Assembly (NCBI GenBank): GCA_024762925.1 | Contig: JANTGM010000038.1 | Span: forward strand, 1-49,414 | DNA length: 49,414 nt | Direction of reading: 5' to 3' | Origin: Kofleriaceae bacterium | GTDB lineage: Bacteria > Myxococcota_A > Polyangia > Haliangiales > Haliangiaceae | Part shown: positions 25,810-34,100 of the stretch, one piece after another | How positions within the stretch are numbered: position 1 is the first letter of the stretch | How the letters are laid out: each line of letters opens with the position of its first letter | Position numbers and translations under genes: made by a program | The notes under the pieces: model-generated | Database searches by the model: none | Told to the model about the DNA's origin: nothing | The model's input: only the letters and a program-made list of their open reading frames with translations

Positions 25810-28800
25810 AACATTCGATTCCATTCGCGCTTCGTGCGCTGCTCATCGTGCTGGCTTTCACCTTGACTCCACAGAAAGCCGACGCTGAGGTTACTCGTCG
25901 AAATGTGCCCAAGGGCGCTGTGACCGGTCTCGAGATGTCGATCGAGGGGAGCATGAGCGTGGCCCCAGGAGGACGGCTGCGATGGTTTGTGACGGTTCAC
26001 GAGATCCTAAACGGGCGAGACTTTCGACCTGCGAAAGGAGTGGAACTAAAAGCGCAGACATCGTTTCACCGGCAGGCTCCTGTTGCAGTCGCCCGCACAG
26101 ATGCACGTGGGCGGGCGGCTGTGGAGTTTACTGTACCTCCAACGGTAACGTCGAGTTTCCACCTCGTGGTGGAAGCGCGGTCATCGAAAGGAGTAAAGCG
26201 CGACTTCGATGTCAGCGTAGCGCTCTTGCCGCGCTATGCCACAGAGTTGTTCTTAGGACGTCAGGAAGTGCCGCCTGGGGGGGAGGTGCGTGCTTGGGGG
26301 CGAGTCGTTGAGCTTGCGACGATGAAGCCTGTTGCCGGGCATGAGGTCGCTCTTCACGCTCAGGCGAATGGGCAACTCGTTGGTTCGCGTCGCTCTCTAA
26401 CAACCAACCAACAGGGGCTCTTTCAAGCCGCGCTACAGGCGCCTCGCGATGCTGGCAGCTTTTCTGTCGTGGCACAGGCAGAAGACGCAAGCCAAGTCAC
26501 CCAGAACGCTTCCGCAAAGGCGAAGGCGATTCCGGCACTCGTTGTGCGCGCCCAGCCTGTTCCGTTGGTGGCCAAGCCCGGAAGCACCATCATGGTCGAT
26601 GTTTCTGTGCGACGTCCCGACGGTCGGCCTGTTGGTCGCGCGGCGCTAAGCGGTCTTTCGATTCCGAAGACGATCAAAACTGCGAGTGGGAAGCGGAAGA
26701 AGGCTCCTCCCGTGCTTACCGATGAGAAGGGGGTTGCCCAAGTTCCCTGGAAGGTCGGCCCTCAGAAGAAACTCTCCGAAGCGTTGGGGGTGGTTGCCGC
26801 GGTGCGCGAGGGAATCGGTACTGGCGCTGGAGACGTAACTGTGCGTGTTGCGGCCGATGATGCGCTGATTTCGTGGGCCATTGAAGGCGGAGCGTTTGTG
26901 CCGGGCTTGTCGAATCGTCTGGTTGTTCGGGCGCTAAACCCCGATGGGTCACCAAAAACGAATGTGCGGCTAAGCATTGCTGGTGGACGTCTTAGCAGCG
27001 CGAAAGCAAAGACCGATGCGGATGGCGCCGCCGTTCTCGAAACCACAATCGCTTCCTTGGACCCCAATCCTCCGCCAAGTTGTCAGGGGCCAACGCTCGC
27101 ATCGGCTGTCCTCAAGGTGGGCTCACACTCTCAATCGCTCTGCCTACCCGTTGATCCAGATGCCACCCTTAGAGTGCGTGCGCCCACTCGGGTCCGCTCG
27201 GGAACATCGTTTGATGTGGAGCTGCTCGCAAACGCAAACGTCGCACGAATGCCAATCGCAGTAACCGCCTTTGGGCGCGATAAGGACAATGGCTGGGTTG
27301 CGCTTGCACAGAGCGTTGTGAATGCTGGACTTCGCCGAACGAAGTTGTTGCTGCCTCCCGAAGCGCGTGGCGCAGTTTGGGTTCGAGCGAGGCCGCTCTT
27401 GGGAAGCGTCTTGCAACCAGTGCGCGGTGGGACGACTATGATTTGGGCTGAGGTTGGCCGCGATGCAACACTACAACTCACGCCCTCTGCAACAGGCAAG
27501 ATGCAGCTATCGAGTCGCGATCGAGGTAGCGTGTTCGCCTTTGCACTTCCCTCTGAGGAGGGCAAGCAGCTGCTCGATGTGTTGCGAAGAAGGCGCGGAA
27601 GTCGCCCCAACGCAAGCGCTGGCGAAGCGGAATGGTTGGGGTTCTTGGCCTCTCAGACGCCAATGGATCGGGCGGTCTCTTCCGTACTCCGCAACGGCAA
27701 GGCGGTGCCACTGGCCATGCCGGAAGATCCTGTTGAGCTCGGACTGCTTCGCGACCCATGGCGTACTCGCTCCCGGTTTGTTCGCGGGCGTCTAGGCCGC
27801 CTGATGCTCGCCGTCGAAACCCACGTTCACGAGAGCCTTCCTGACGCTCTCCACAACGTCGCGGTTCGCGGACCAAGGGGCTGGCGGTTCAACAGTGAAA
27901 TTCTTACCATCCTGGCAAACGAGTTGGGAATCGAGGCGGTTGCTGGCCTTGCAGGCAATCCTCTGGGAATTGCAGATTTGCAAAAGCTCGATCCGGAGTT
28001 TGTCTTTGACAACGTCGCTCGCAGACTCACGCGTGAACGAATCTTGCGGGCACTCGTTGGTTTGCGGCAGTTCGTTAAGGCAGAGCAGCTAGACTATTCG
28101 TGGGCACGTCGTGGCGATCCGAGCGCCTGGCTCAGCGCGCTACTCACTTGGGACGATCCAGATGGGGAGTTCATGATCGAAGCAGAAGAGCTCTATGACG
28201 GTTGGGGCACGCCTCTGAAGATTCGCAAGGCAAAGGGCGGTAGGGCTCGCTTCAGGTTTCTCGAGCCCATCGTAGGGTACGAGGTGGTGTCGGCAGGCCC
28301 CGATGGCCGCTTTGGAACACGCGATGACTTCTACGATCCGTTCTCCCGAGTACTCAGCCGTCAAAGTCTTTATGGAGAGGCAGTTGGAGAGCAAGCACTA
28401 CTCGCAAGGCTGCAAGGTGTAGAGCTTGGCCGGGCAACGATTGCCGCACTCAGTGAGGTCTTTGAAGTTTTTCCGCCAGAGTGGGCAACGTCGGAGATGC
28501 GCGCCAGTGGACGATCGTGGAAGCGGCCAAGAAAGCTCGAGCGAGAGGAAGGCGAACTCATGGCACAGGTAACCGGTGTGAGTCCTCAAAGCCCATCGGC
28601 ATTTGGTGCGTTTGAAGATGGCATGGCACAGCTTCAGATTGATCTGTCTTCTGAGCCGAGGCGCTACACCGTGATCGGAGGCATCTACACATCGGATGGC
28701 AGGTTCTCCTTCGAGCGAGCGACGCTTTCCGCCGGAGCTCCCATCTTGGTCGATGCCAGCATGCCAAAGAGGCTACGACCTGATGAGACGCTTGAGATTC

Positions 28801-30479
28801 CTGTGCTCGTTGTTGGGCTCGCGAAAAATCAGAAGATCTCTGTGTCCGCATCAGGTCGCGGTGCGATTTCGGCGAAGGTTGTCGGCGAGAGTCGAATCAC
28901 TCTTGCGCAGGGGCAATCAGAGACTCTACGAGTGAGGCTCGATGCCAAGGGAGTTGGCGGAGGAACCGTAACCGTGCGCATTGCGAATGCCACTGGTGCT
29001 ACTCAACGCGTTTTCCAAGCGCCGGTGTCTGTGATGTGGGATGGGTCGTTTCGAGCGCAACACCGAGGTGTGCTTGCCAAGGGGCGTGCCAAGCTTGCCT
29101 TGAACATTCCCACAGGGGTCAAGCCGGTTCGCTCCACGCTCGTTGTGACTTCGCCACGAGCCCTTCTGCGCGATCCTGGATTTAAGCGGGTCGAGCGCCG
29201 CTATCCTGAGCTATTGGCGTGGGCGCACGGGATGCAAGGAGAAGCGATTCCTGGGGCTCTCGTTGAGACACTTTCCAAAAGGCGGCAGTCTGCACGCTCG
29301 ATGATAGGGCTCCTGTCAGCATGCTCCGCTGTCGCTTGGAGCCAAATGGAAGAGACTCCAGAGAACCAGCATCGCCGAAGCAGCGCCATCACGATCTTGC
29401 GAGGACTGAGTGCACCGAGCTCTCTGCGCGAACGCAGTGCTCTGCTTGTTGCCCTTGCTTCCGTTGCATCACCGATTGGAGAGGCGACATCAAGCGATCC
29501 GGTTGCCGCACTCGTGGCACGACTCCGGGAAGATGGCTGGCATGCACCAAAAACGGAGAGGAGTCGCCCAACGGTGATGGCGCGGCTTGCTGCTGGCTTG
29601 TTGCTTGCCGATGCCAATGACATGTCCGCTCGACGGCTGTTTGACCTGGCGGTGAGCAAACTCGAGAAGGGCGATTTTGGAGGCAAGATTCTGCCAGGCG
29701 AAAACGGTAGTGACTTGGACGGTTGGATTGGAACGCTTGCGCTTGCGATTGCGGCCCGTCAACTCGGTGACGAAGCTCTCTTGGGCGAGCTGATGAAGAG
29801 TGTTGCTCCGAGGTTCTACCTAGGCCTGCAACCCGATGTCGAACCTGCGTTTTGGTTGCTCGCAGCCTCGGGTTACGGGGTCTTCGGAATGGGCGCCCCG
29901 GATTCTGTGACGGCGAGCATTGCGGGTGAGGCCCACAGCCTGCGGCTTCGCAATGGTGTTGCCCGGTTCTCGCTTCCGAAGAGCAACACCAAGATCGTAC
30001 TCAAGACACCAATGCCCGTGCTGGCACGGGTGGAAGCGCGCTACGTGCGGCCTGTTGAGCAAATGCAAACGTCGCCGCTGCGAGCAAGCATTCGCGGCGA
30101 TGTCGGATACACGAGGGAGACAGCAGCCCTTGAACTCGTGGTGCGCAATAGCAGCGATACCGAGTTGGCTCGCCCGGTTGTTGAGATCATTCTGCCAAGC
30201 GCTGCGCTTCTCGACAAGCAAGCCCGTGCAACCATGGCAAGTGCCCCAGGGGTTAAACGGGTAGATAAGCCGGATCGGGCGGGAGTTCTTAGAGTTGTTC
30301 TGAGTCCTCTCGATGGCCAAGAGAAGCTGCGGCTGGCCCTCCCGATTCAGTGGATCGGAGTGGGCACGGTCCGTGGCCTGGCAATCACAGCGTTCGACGC
30401 CAATGCCCCGTGGAACGTTTCAAGTACCAAAGGGCGCTCCATAAAACTAGAAGCGGCTCCGGAGGAGACATGGAAATGA
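25806..30479 (+). CDS. Alpha-2-macroglobulin-like giant exported protein, second paralogue
   Basis: 1557 residues, overlapping the first paralogue by 4 bp. A signal peptide (MKHSIPFALRALLIVLAFTL, cleavage near ADA) is followed by carboxypeptidase-regulatory/MG-like beta domains. It keeps the same order as its neighbour: the DNVARRLTRERIL helix, a module with DGWGTPLKI and SAGPDGRFGTRDD at about 795-847, an A2M-type strand block around LVDASMPKRLRPDETLEIPV (about 980), a helical region, and the shared C-terminal domain TAALELVVRNSSDTELARPVV with LLDKQARA. No thioester Cys-Gln pair is seen. It lacks the Gly/Ser linker of the first. Tandem duplication followed by divergence is the simplest origin, and the two products may form a heteromeric periplasmic complex. 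It overlaps the next lipoprotein gene by ATGA. Confidence 0.82.
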   Translation: MKHSIPFALRALLIVLAFTLTPQKADAEVTRRNVPKGAVTGLEMSIEGSMSVAPGGRLRWFVTVHEILNGRDFRPAKGVELKAQTSFHRQAPVAVARTDARGRAAVEFTVPPTVTSSFHLVVEARSSKGVKRDFDVSVALLPRYATELFLGRQEVPPGGEVRAWGRVVELATMKPVAGHEVALHAQANGQLVGSRRSLTTNQQGLFQAALQAPRDAGSFSVVAQAEDASQVTQNASAKAKAIPALVVRAQPVPLVAKPGSTIMVDVSVRRPDGRPVGRAALSGLSIPKTIKTASGKRKKAPPVLTDEKGVAQVPWKVGPQKKLSEALGVVAAVREGIGTGAGDVTVRVAADDALISWAIEGGAFVPGLSNRLVVRALNPDGSPKTNVRLSIAGGRLSSAKAKTDADGAAVLETTIASLDPNPPPSCQGPTLASAVLKVGSHSQSLCLPVDPDATLRVRAPTRVRSGTSFDVELLANANVARMPIAVTAFGRDKDNGWVALAQSVVNAGLRRTKLLLPPEARGAVWVRARPLLGSVLQPVRGGTTMIWAEVGRDATLQLTPSATGKMQLSSRDRGSVFAFALPSEEGKQLLDVLRRRRGSRPNASAGEAEWLGFLASQTPMDRAVSSVLRNGKAVPLAMPEDPVELGLLRDPWRTRSRFVRGRLGRLMLAVETHVHESLPDALHNVAVRGPRGWRFNSEILTILANELGIEAVAGLAGNPLGIADLQKLDPEFVFDNVARRLTRERILRALVGLRQFVKAEQLDYSWARRGDPSAWLSALLTWDDPDGEFMIEAEELYDGWGTPLKIRKAKGGRARFRFLEPIVGYEVVSAGPDGRFGTRDDFYDPFSRVLSRQSLYGEAVGEQALLARLQGVELGRATIAALSEVFEVFPPEWATSEMRASGRSWKRPRKLEREEGELMAQVTGVSPQSPSAFGAFEDGMAQLQIDLSSEPRRYTVIGGIYTSDGRFSFERATLSAGAPILVDASMPKRLRPDETLEIPVLVVGLAKNQKISVSASGRGAISAKVVGESRITLAQGQSETLRVRLDAKGVGGGTVTVRIANATGATQRVFQAPVSVMWDGSFRAQHRGVLAKGRAKLALNIPTGVKPVRSTLVVTSPRALLRDPGFKRVERRYPELLAWAHGMQGEAIPGALVETLSKRRQSARSMIGLLSACSAVAWSQMEETPENQHRRSSAITILRGLSAPSSLRERSALLVALASVASPIGEATSSDPVAALVARLREDGWHAPKTERSRPTVMARLAAGLLLADANDMSARRLFDLAVSKLEKGDFGGKILPGENGSDLDGWIGTLALAIAARQLGDEALLGELMKSVAPRFYLGLQPDVEPAFWLLAASGYGVFGMGAPDSVTASIAGEAHSLRLRNGVARFSLPKSNTKIVLKTPMPVLARVEARYVRPVEQMQTSPLRASIRGDVGYTRETAALELVVRNSSDTELARPVVEIILPSAALLDKQARATMASAPGVKRVDKPDRAGVLRVVLSPLDGQEKLRLALPIQWIGVGTVRGLAITAFDANAPWNVSSTKGRSIKLEAAPEETWK

Positions 30480-30727
30480 AACACACCACGCGCACTGTTG
30501 GAGCACTGCTCACGTCTCTTCTGCTCGGCGCTCTTCCGCTCACCTCTGTGGGCTGCAGGGCACACGCTAAACCGCGTCCTAACGATGAAGTCACGGTGCC
30601 GATGAGCGAAGAGGATGAGTCGGCACTTCGAGGAGACGCCGACGAAGCAGAAGCCGACGAGGACAAGGAAGAGGATGACGAGGCGTTAGATCCAAGTCGT
30701 ACGCCAGATTCCGAGTCATCGGAATAA
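30476..30727 (+). CDS. Small acidic lipoprotein, last gene of the macroglobulin operon
   Basis: 83 residues. The ATG at 30476 overlaps the preceding stop (ATGA) and has GGAGGAG 8 nt upstream, which decides the start over the ATG at 30470. The signal (VGALLTSLLLGALPLTSVGC) ends in a plausible but non-ideal lipobox. The mature part is almost entirely Asp/Glu-rich (EADEDKEEDDEALDPSRTP) and disordered. It may be a charged tether or partner for the two macroglobulin-like proteins, as inferred from strict translational coupling. No family is recognised. Confidence 0.7.
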   Translation: MKHTTRTVGALLTSLLLGALPLTSVGCRAHAKPRPNDEVTVPMSEEDESALRGDADEAEADEDKEEDDEALDPSRTPDSESSE

Positions 30728-30827
30728 TTCTTATTGTCGCGGCTTTGGAATTGCCCCTGCACTCGGTGTTCCGCCTAACCGATGGATGGTTGCAGGCAGG
30801 CACCCACGATCTCGTGGTATACAGGCC

Positions 30828-31550
30828 ATGATGTCAGCAGTAGGTGCACATCGCTCAAGGGTGCTTGCCGCAATTGCTGCGCTTGCGAGCACGGCGTGTG
30901 GCTCCGATGAGCGGACTGTGCTTGATCCCGGCGCCTGTGTGGCAGGCGAGGGAGTCTCGGCGCGTCCCAGCTCGATCGCAGAAACTGTGCAGCTCATCAA
31001 CTCCATGCCGCGCCCCCTCAGTATTTCGTGTTTTCTCCGTGCCCTCGAACGTCCGCTTTCTGTGCACGCTACAACCAGTCCCTTTAGTGCTCAGCCCGCA
31101 CCAGGCCCAGAGAACCCAAGGCTCTTTCTCTTTATCGATCCGCTCTATCTCTCGGTTGTTCCCGATGGCGAAAGTCGAGACCTTCTGGAACTAAGTGAAT
31201 TGACGAGCAACACCCGTTCAGTCAAGGCGGAAATTCTCTTCCCTGTGACCGAGGAATTTCCTCTTCCGCTTGCATACGAGCGTGTCCTCGATGAGAAGAA
31301 CGGCGATCGCACTAGCTGCGGACTTTGCCACGGAGATGAGCAACCAGTGGATGCTGACGGGCCCGCCTTTGAGTCGTCCGCGATCAAACCGCCGCCGCTT
31401 CTGCGGGTCGAACTAGACGTTCTCACCGACCAGAGCGAGAAGTGTGAGGTCACACAGGGCAACGATCCTTGTGACATGTTGCGTTCGCTCTTCCTCTATG
31501 GACCCGTCGAGGACCATGAGTTTCCCGAAGAAATGGCACTCTTCTTCTAG
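30828..31550 (+). CDS. Lipoprotein with a lone CxxCH haem-type site
   Basis: 240 residues from the ATG at 30828 (a neighbouring ATG at 30831 is equivalent). The signal is RVLAAIAALASTAC followed by GSDERT, lipobox-like. The mature protein is beta-rich in its first half (RLFLFIDPLYLSVVP). Near residue 165 it has TSCGLCHGDEQPVD, a single CxxCH that could bind covalent haem. It is not followed by an evident cytochrome fold, and the nearby Cys pairs (SEKCEVTQGNDPCD) might form disulphides instead. Similar lipoproteins with one CGLCH site occur in myxobacteria. It is 100 bp downstream of the macroglobulin operon and may be read through from it. Function unknown. Confidence 0.72.
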   Translation: MMSAVGAHRSRVLAAIAALASTACGSDERTVLDPGACVAGEGVSARPSSIAETVQLINSMPRPLSISCFLRALERPLSVHATTSPFSAQPAPGPENPRLFLFIDPLYLSVVPDGESRDLLELSELTSNTRSVKAEILFPVTEEFPLPLAYERVLDEKNGDRTSCGLCHGDEQPVDADGPAFESSAIKPPPLLRVELDVLTDQSEKCEVTQGNDPCDMLRSLFLYGPVEDHEFPEEMALFF

Positions 31551-31737
31551 ATCGATCTGACTGCATCGGGCCAAGTTGGGCTTAGTCGTTGCAACCGCAA
31601 GGTCAGGACCTAAGTGAGGCAAAACACGCCTTAAGGGTGGTGAGATTGGCGTCTTGGTTGTAGACGGGTTGCACGGGGAGTAGTTTGTCCTGCAAGCGGT
31701 GTTGTGGCCGATGCCAGCGAAGGAGAATGGTGTGGCT

Positions 31738-32109
31738 TTACCGCATTGCAAGCGCATCGAGGTAGCGTTGGATGATTTGCTTTTCATGCGCGGTAGGTTG
31801 GCCGTCAGCACTGGCGACCTGAATGGCTGCCCGCTCAAAGGCCTTGGCGATAACTCCCGCGGTTGAGATACTCTGCCCTCGGTACGGTGTGGAGCTCGCT
31901 GCTCGTACGGCGTTGGCGAACGACTCTGGGCTCGCGGGCATGAGGAGTGCCTCGGCTAGGTCTACCTTCATTCCTGGAAGGAGTGCATCAATGGCTTCTT
32001 GTACCGCACGACCCTCGCTTGGGCCGATTTCCTGGTTTGCGCGAATCACCGCACACAGAGCAGCTGCGAATCGTTCAGCGAGTTCTTGAGTGAGGCGCAA
32101 CTGGCTCAT
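31738..32109 (-). CDS. TerB-like small helical protein
   Basis: 123 residues, cytoplasmic, all-helical by composition. The C-terminal segment FERAAIQVASADGQPTAHEKQIIQRYLDAL has the A-D-G-x-x-x-x-x-E-x-x-x-I pattern of the TerB/TerB-like fold. The N-terminal half (RFAAALCAVIRANQEIGPSEGRAVQEAI) repeats a similar idea. TerB-like domains occur in tellurite-stress and other membrane-linked systems, but no ter genes are nearby, so no specific role can be given. The gene is isolated and borders the decayed region on its 5' side. The ATG at 32109 is the natural start. Confidence 0.6.
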   Translation of the reverse strand: MSQLRLTQELAERFAAALCAVIRANQEIGPSEGRAVQEAIDALLPGMKVDLAEALLMPASPESFANAVRAASSTPYRGQSISTAGVIAKAFERAAIQVASADGQPTAHEKQIIQRYLDALAMR

Positions 32110-32704
32110 GGACAGTGAGAATAGCGCGTTTCAACCTAGGGGATGTGCTTGTGTTTTGTGCCCAAGAAGGCAAGCCGCCCGTGTTCTCTTCGCTTCAAAA
32201 GCCAAGGCCTGGCTAGATCTGCCAAGATCGCTGAACCGGCACCGTGCCTCTATGCAGAGTGGCGCAACGGAACCGCTGGGATGTAGGTGAAATTCCTAGG
32301 GAATTTGCCAAATCGACAATGGCTTGTTGTGCTCTGCTTGTACTCGATGGCACGCGAATCTCGTCCTCGCCAATCTTGTGGACTGGGCTTGTTCACTGCC
32401 GATCGAAACTGCTGACCGCAAGATGATTGCGCGCCGCTTGGTAGTTGCCGTTCGTGGCGTCCTGCGAGGCTCGGTCGTGCTTCATACTCCCGCTTTTTGG
32501 GCACTCCCGGGCGGAGCTTTGGGGAGCTGAGGTGGGAAAGCTGTGGCCAGGCCTCGACAATCGATGTACACCAAGCTCATGCCGAACGCCATGAGTGAGT
32601 ATGCGCTACGAGCGAGCGAAGGCAACGAGCCAGACTCAAGCTCCCAGGGCGGGCCTTACCACTCGAGTTAATCAGGCGCAAACGAGTCCGAGAGTGTCGC
32701 TCCC
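32110..32704. other. Gap with a palindrome and no intact gene
   Basis: Short frames here show no family resemblance and are probably non-coding or decayed. A perfect palindrome AAATTCC-TAG-GGAATTT lies at 32290-32306, of a size and symmetry typical of a dimeric repressor site, though no regulator gene is adjacent. The right end leads into the broken ABC gene. Confidence 0.45.
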
Positions 32705-33350
32705 ATGGTCACTTGCGACAAACTCTGCCTGACCTACGATGAGCTGCGACAAAGTGTGGACCGCATTTCCTTCACCGCGAAGCTCGGCACGATCTTCGCT
32801 CTCATCGGTCCCAACGGTGCGGGCAAGACATCCACGTTGCGCATGCTGGCTGCCCTTGTCGATCCAACTTCTGGCAGTGCTGAGATCGATGGGACATGCG
32901 TCGCCGACGAACCACAGAAGGTACGCCAAATGGTTGGCTATCTGCCCGACGACTTCGCGCTCTACGATCAAGTTACGGCTGTCGAACAATTGCGGTTCTT
33001 TTCTCGTCTATATGGAATTCCCGAGGACGAGGCGAACAGCAGAATCGATGAGCTCCTAGAAGAGTTCGATCTTTTCGAACAACGAGAGACCCATCGGCGA
33101 GTTTTCCCGAGGCATGAAACAGCGACTTGGCTTGGCAAAGACACTCTTGCACAAACCCAAGTTGCTTCTGCTCGACGAACCGGCCTCCGCTCTCGACCCA
33201 GGGGCCCGCGCAAAGCTCCGCCAGTCACTCCTGCGCCGCAAGCAGGCCGGGTAGACGACAATCATTTCCTCACACATCCTTCCCGATCTCGCCGGCCTAG
33301 CCGATGCCGTGGGCATTCTTGAACAAGCAGGCAGCACGCGGCCCGTGGGG
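32705..33350 (+). pseudogene. ABC-transporter ATPase, frameshifted and interrupted
   Basis: The first about 125 codons read as a normal ABC ATPase: CDKLCLTYDELRQSVDRISF, Walker A GPNGAGKTS, and VGYLPDDFALYDQVTAVEQL. Near 33083-33090 the frame is lost. In another frame the protein continues with [19 protein letters not shown] (signature), [16 protein letters not shown] (Walker B), then a TAG at 33252-33254, then TTIISSHILPDLAGLADAVG (H-loop). So at least one frameshift and one nonsense codon have destroyed it. The interrupting stop is TAG, so selenocysteine does not explain it. The family exports unknown substrates; the matching permease may be the membrane frame that follows. Sequencing error could explain the frameshift but hardly both lesions. 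Confidence 0.85.
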
Positions 33351-33681
33351 CGTTGCCATTGCGATGGTTGTCGTGGTCACGGTGGCCATGTTCCTGCGAA
33401 CCCAGATTCAATCGTATGATTGCGCGTATTGCTACGGAGAAACTCTGATCCACTGGGGGAGCTTGAGGTGGCTTGCTGCGACCGCAATGACGTTGCCGAT
33501 CTTCGCGCACTTTGCAACGGGGCGTTTTGCACAAAGAAGCCACCGCATGGCGTTCTGGGTGGTTATTGCCGGCCACCTGCTCTTTCAGATGATCTGCATT
33601 GGATACAGTAGCGAGGCGTCGGGAGGCCCGCTGCCACTGGGAGTTCTCTTAGCGGTAGCGCTACCAAGTGTTGCGCTTTGA
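33304..33681 (+). CDS. Small membrane protein, possible permease remnant
   Basis: Up to 125 residues with three or four membrane helices (VAIAMVVVVTVAMFL, LAATAMTLPIFAHFATG, MAFWVVIAGHLLFQMICIG, LPLGVLLAVALPSVAL). The start is uncertain: 33304 overlaps the ABC remnant, and an ATG at 33363 begins inside the first helix. After the TGA at 33679 the same frame continues for 14 basic codons (RTYALRRRVLQQGE) to a TAG at 33724, so the stop may be a mutation shortening the C-terminus. No family is recognised. Given the broken ABC gene before it, this may be decayed too. Confidence 0.4.
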   Translation: MPWAFLNKQAARGPWGVAIAMVVVVTVAMFLRTQIQSYDCAYCYGETLIHWGSLRWLAATAMTLPIFAHFATGRFAQRSHRMAFWVVIAGHLLFQMICIGYSSEASGGPLPLGVLLAVALPSVAL

Positions 33682-33768
33682 CGCACCTATGCGCTTCGTC
33701 GGCGTGTGCTGCAGCAGGGTGAGTAGCACCAGCCAGAACACCACGATTCAGAATAATACTGAGATCGT

Positions 33769-33797
33769 CCGTCTTAGATAAGACCTGTCTTAGACGG
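33769..33797. terminator. Hairpin at convergent remnants
   Basis: CCGTCT and AGACGG bracket a nested GTCTTA-GA-TAAGAC palindrome. The structure lies after the membrane frame (plus) and at the end of the minus-strand remnant, a suitable place for a bidirectional terminator. Confidence 0.4.
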
Positions 33798-34035
33798 GCT
33801 TCTTGGTTGGGCAGCGTGAAATGAAGAACACTCCAATCAAGACCACAAGCACGGCACCCTCAGTTCCAATGAGCAGGCTCGCATCGAGCTTAGCGATAAC
33901 GTGTCCGCTTGGGCGGAGTCGCCTTCGGCCTAAATGCAAGGCCGTCTTTGGCTGAGGTAGCATTGTTGGCCTTGACTCTTGCCGTCACGCGATAGCCTTC
34001 CTGTCTTGCGGTGAAGCCTGCGTTCGGCTCGTCGC
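33790..34035 (-). pseudogene. Decayed membrane-protein remnant, possibly NfeD-like
   Basis: On the minus strand one frame ends with LRPSGHV, then a hydrophobic helix GTEGAVLVVLIGVFFIS and CPTKKPV before TAA at 33790-33792. A second frame just upstream reads EGYRVTARVKANNATSAKDGLAF. Joined by a frameshift these resemble the end of an NfeD-type protein, where LRPSG follows a short strand, but the similarity is weak. No start codon or intact frame is present. It belongs to the decayed stretch that includes the ABC pseudogene. Confidence 0.3.
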
Positions 34036-34100
34036 AATCGAGTTAGAGAAGCGCTGTGGGCACGGATCTCTCCGCCCCCATTGCACACGAAAGCCTTGCC

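Noticed and set aside
33252-33254. Recoded stop in the ABC ATPase
   Set aside because: It is TAG, not TGA, and the gene also carries a frameshift, so decay is the simpler explanation.
33679-33726. TGA at 33679-33681 as a third selenocysteine codon
   Set aside because: The 14 codons after it look like a basic C-terminus, but no Cys-homologous position is known, no good hairpin lies at 16-37 nt, and the gene sits in a decayed stretch.
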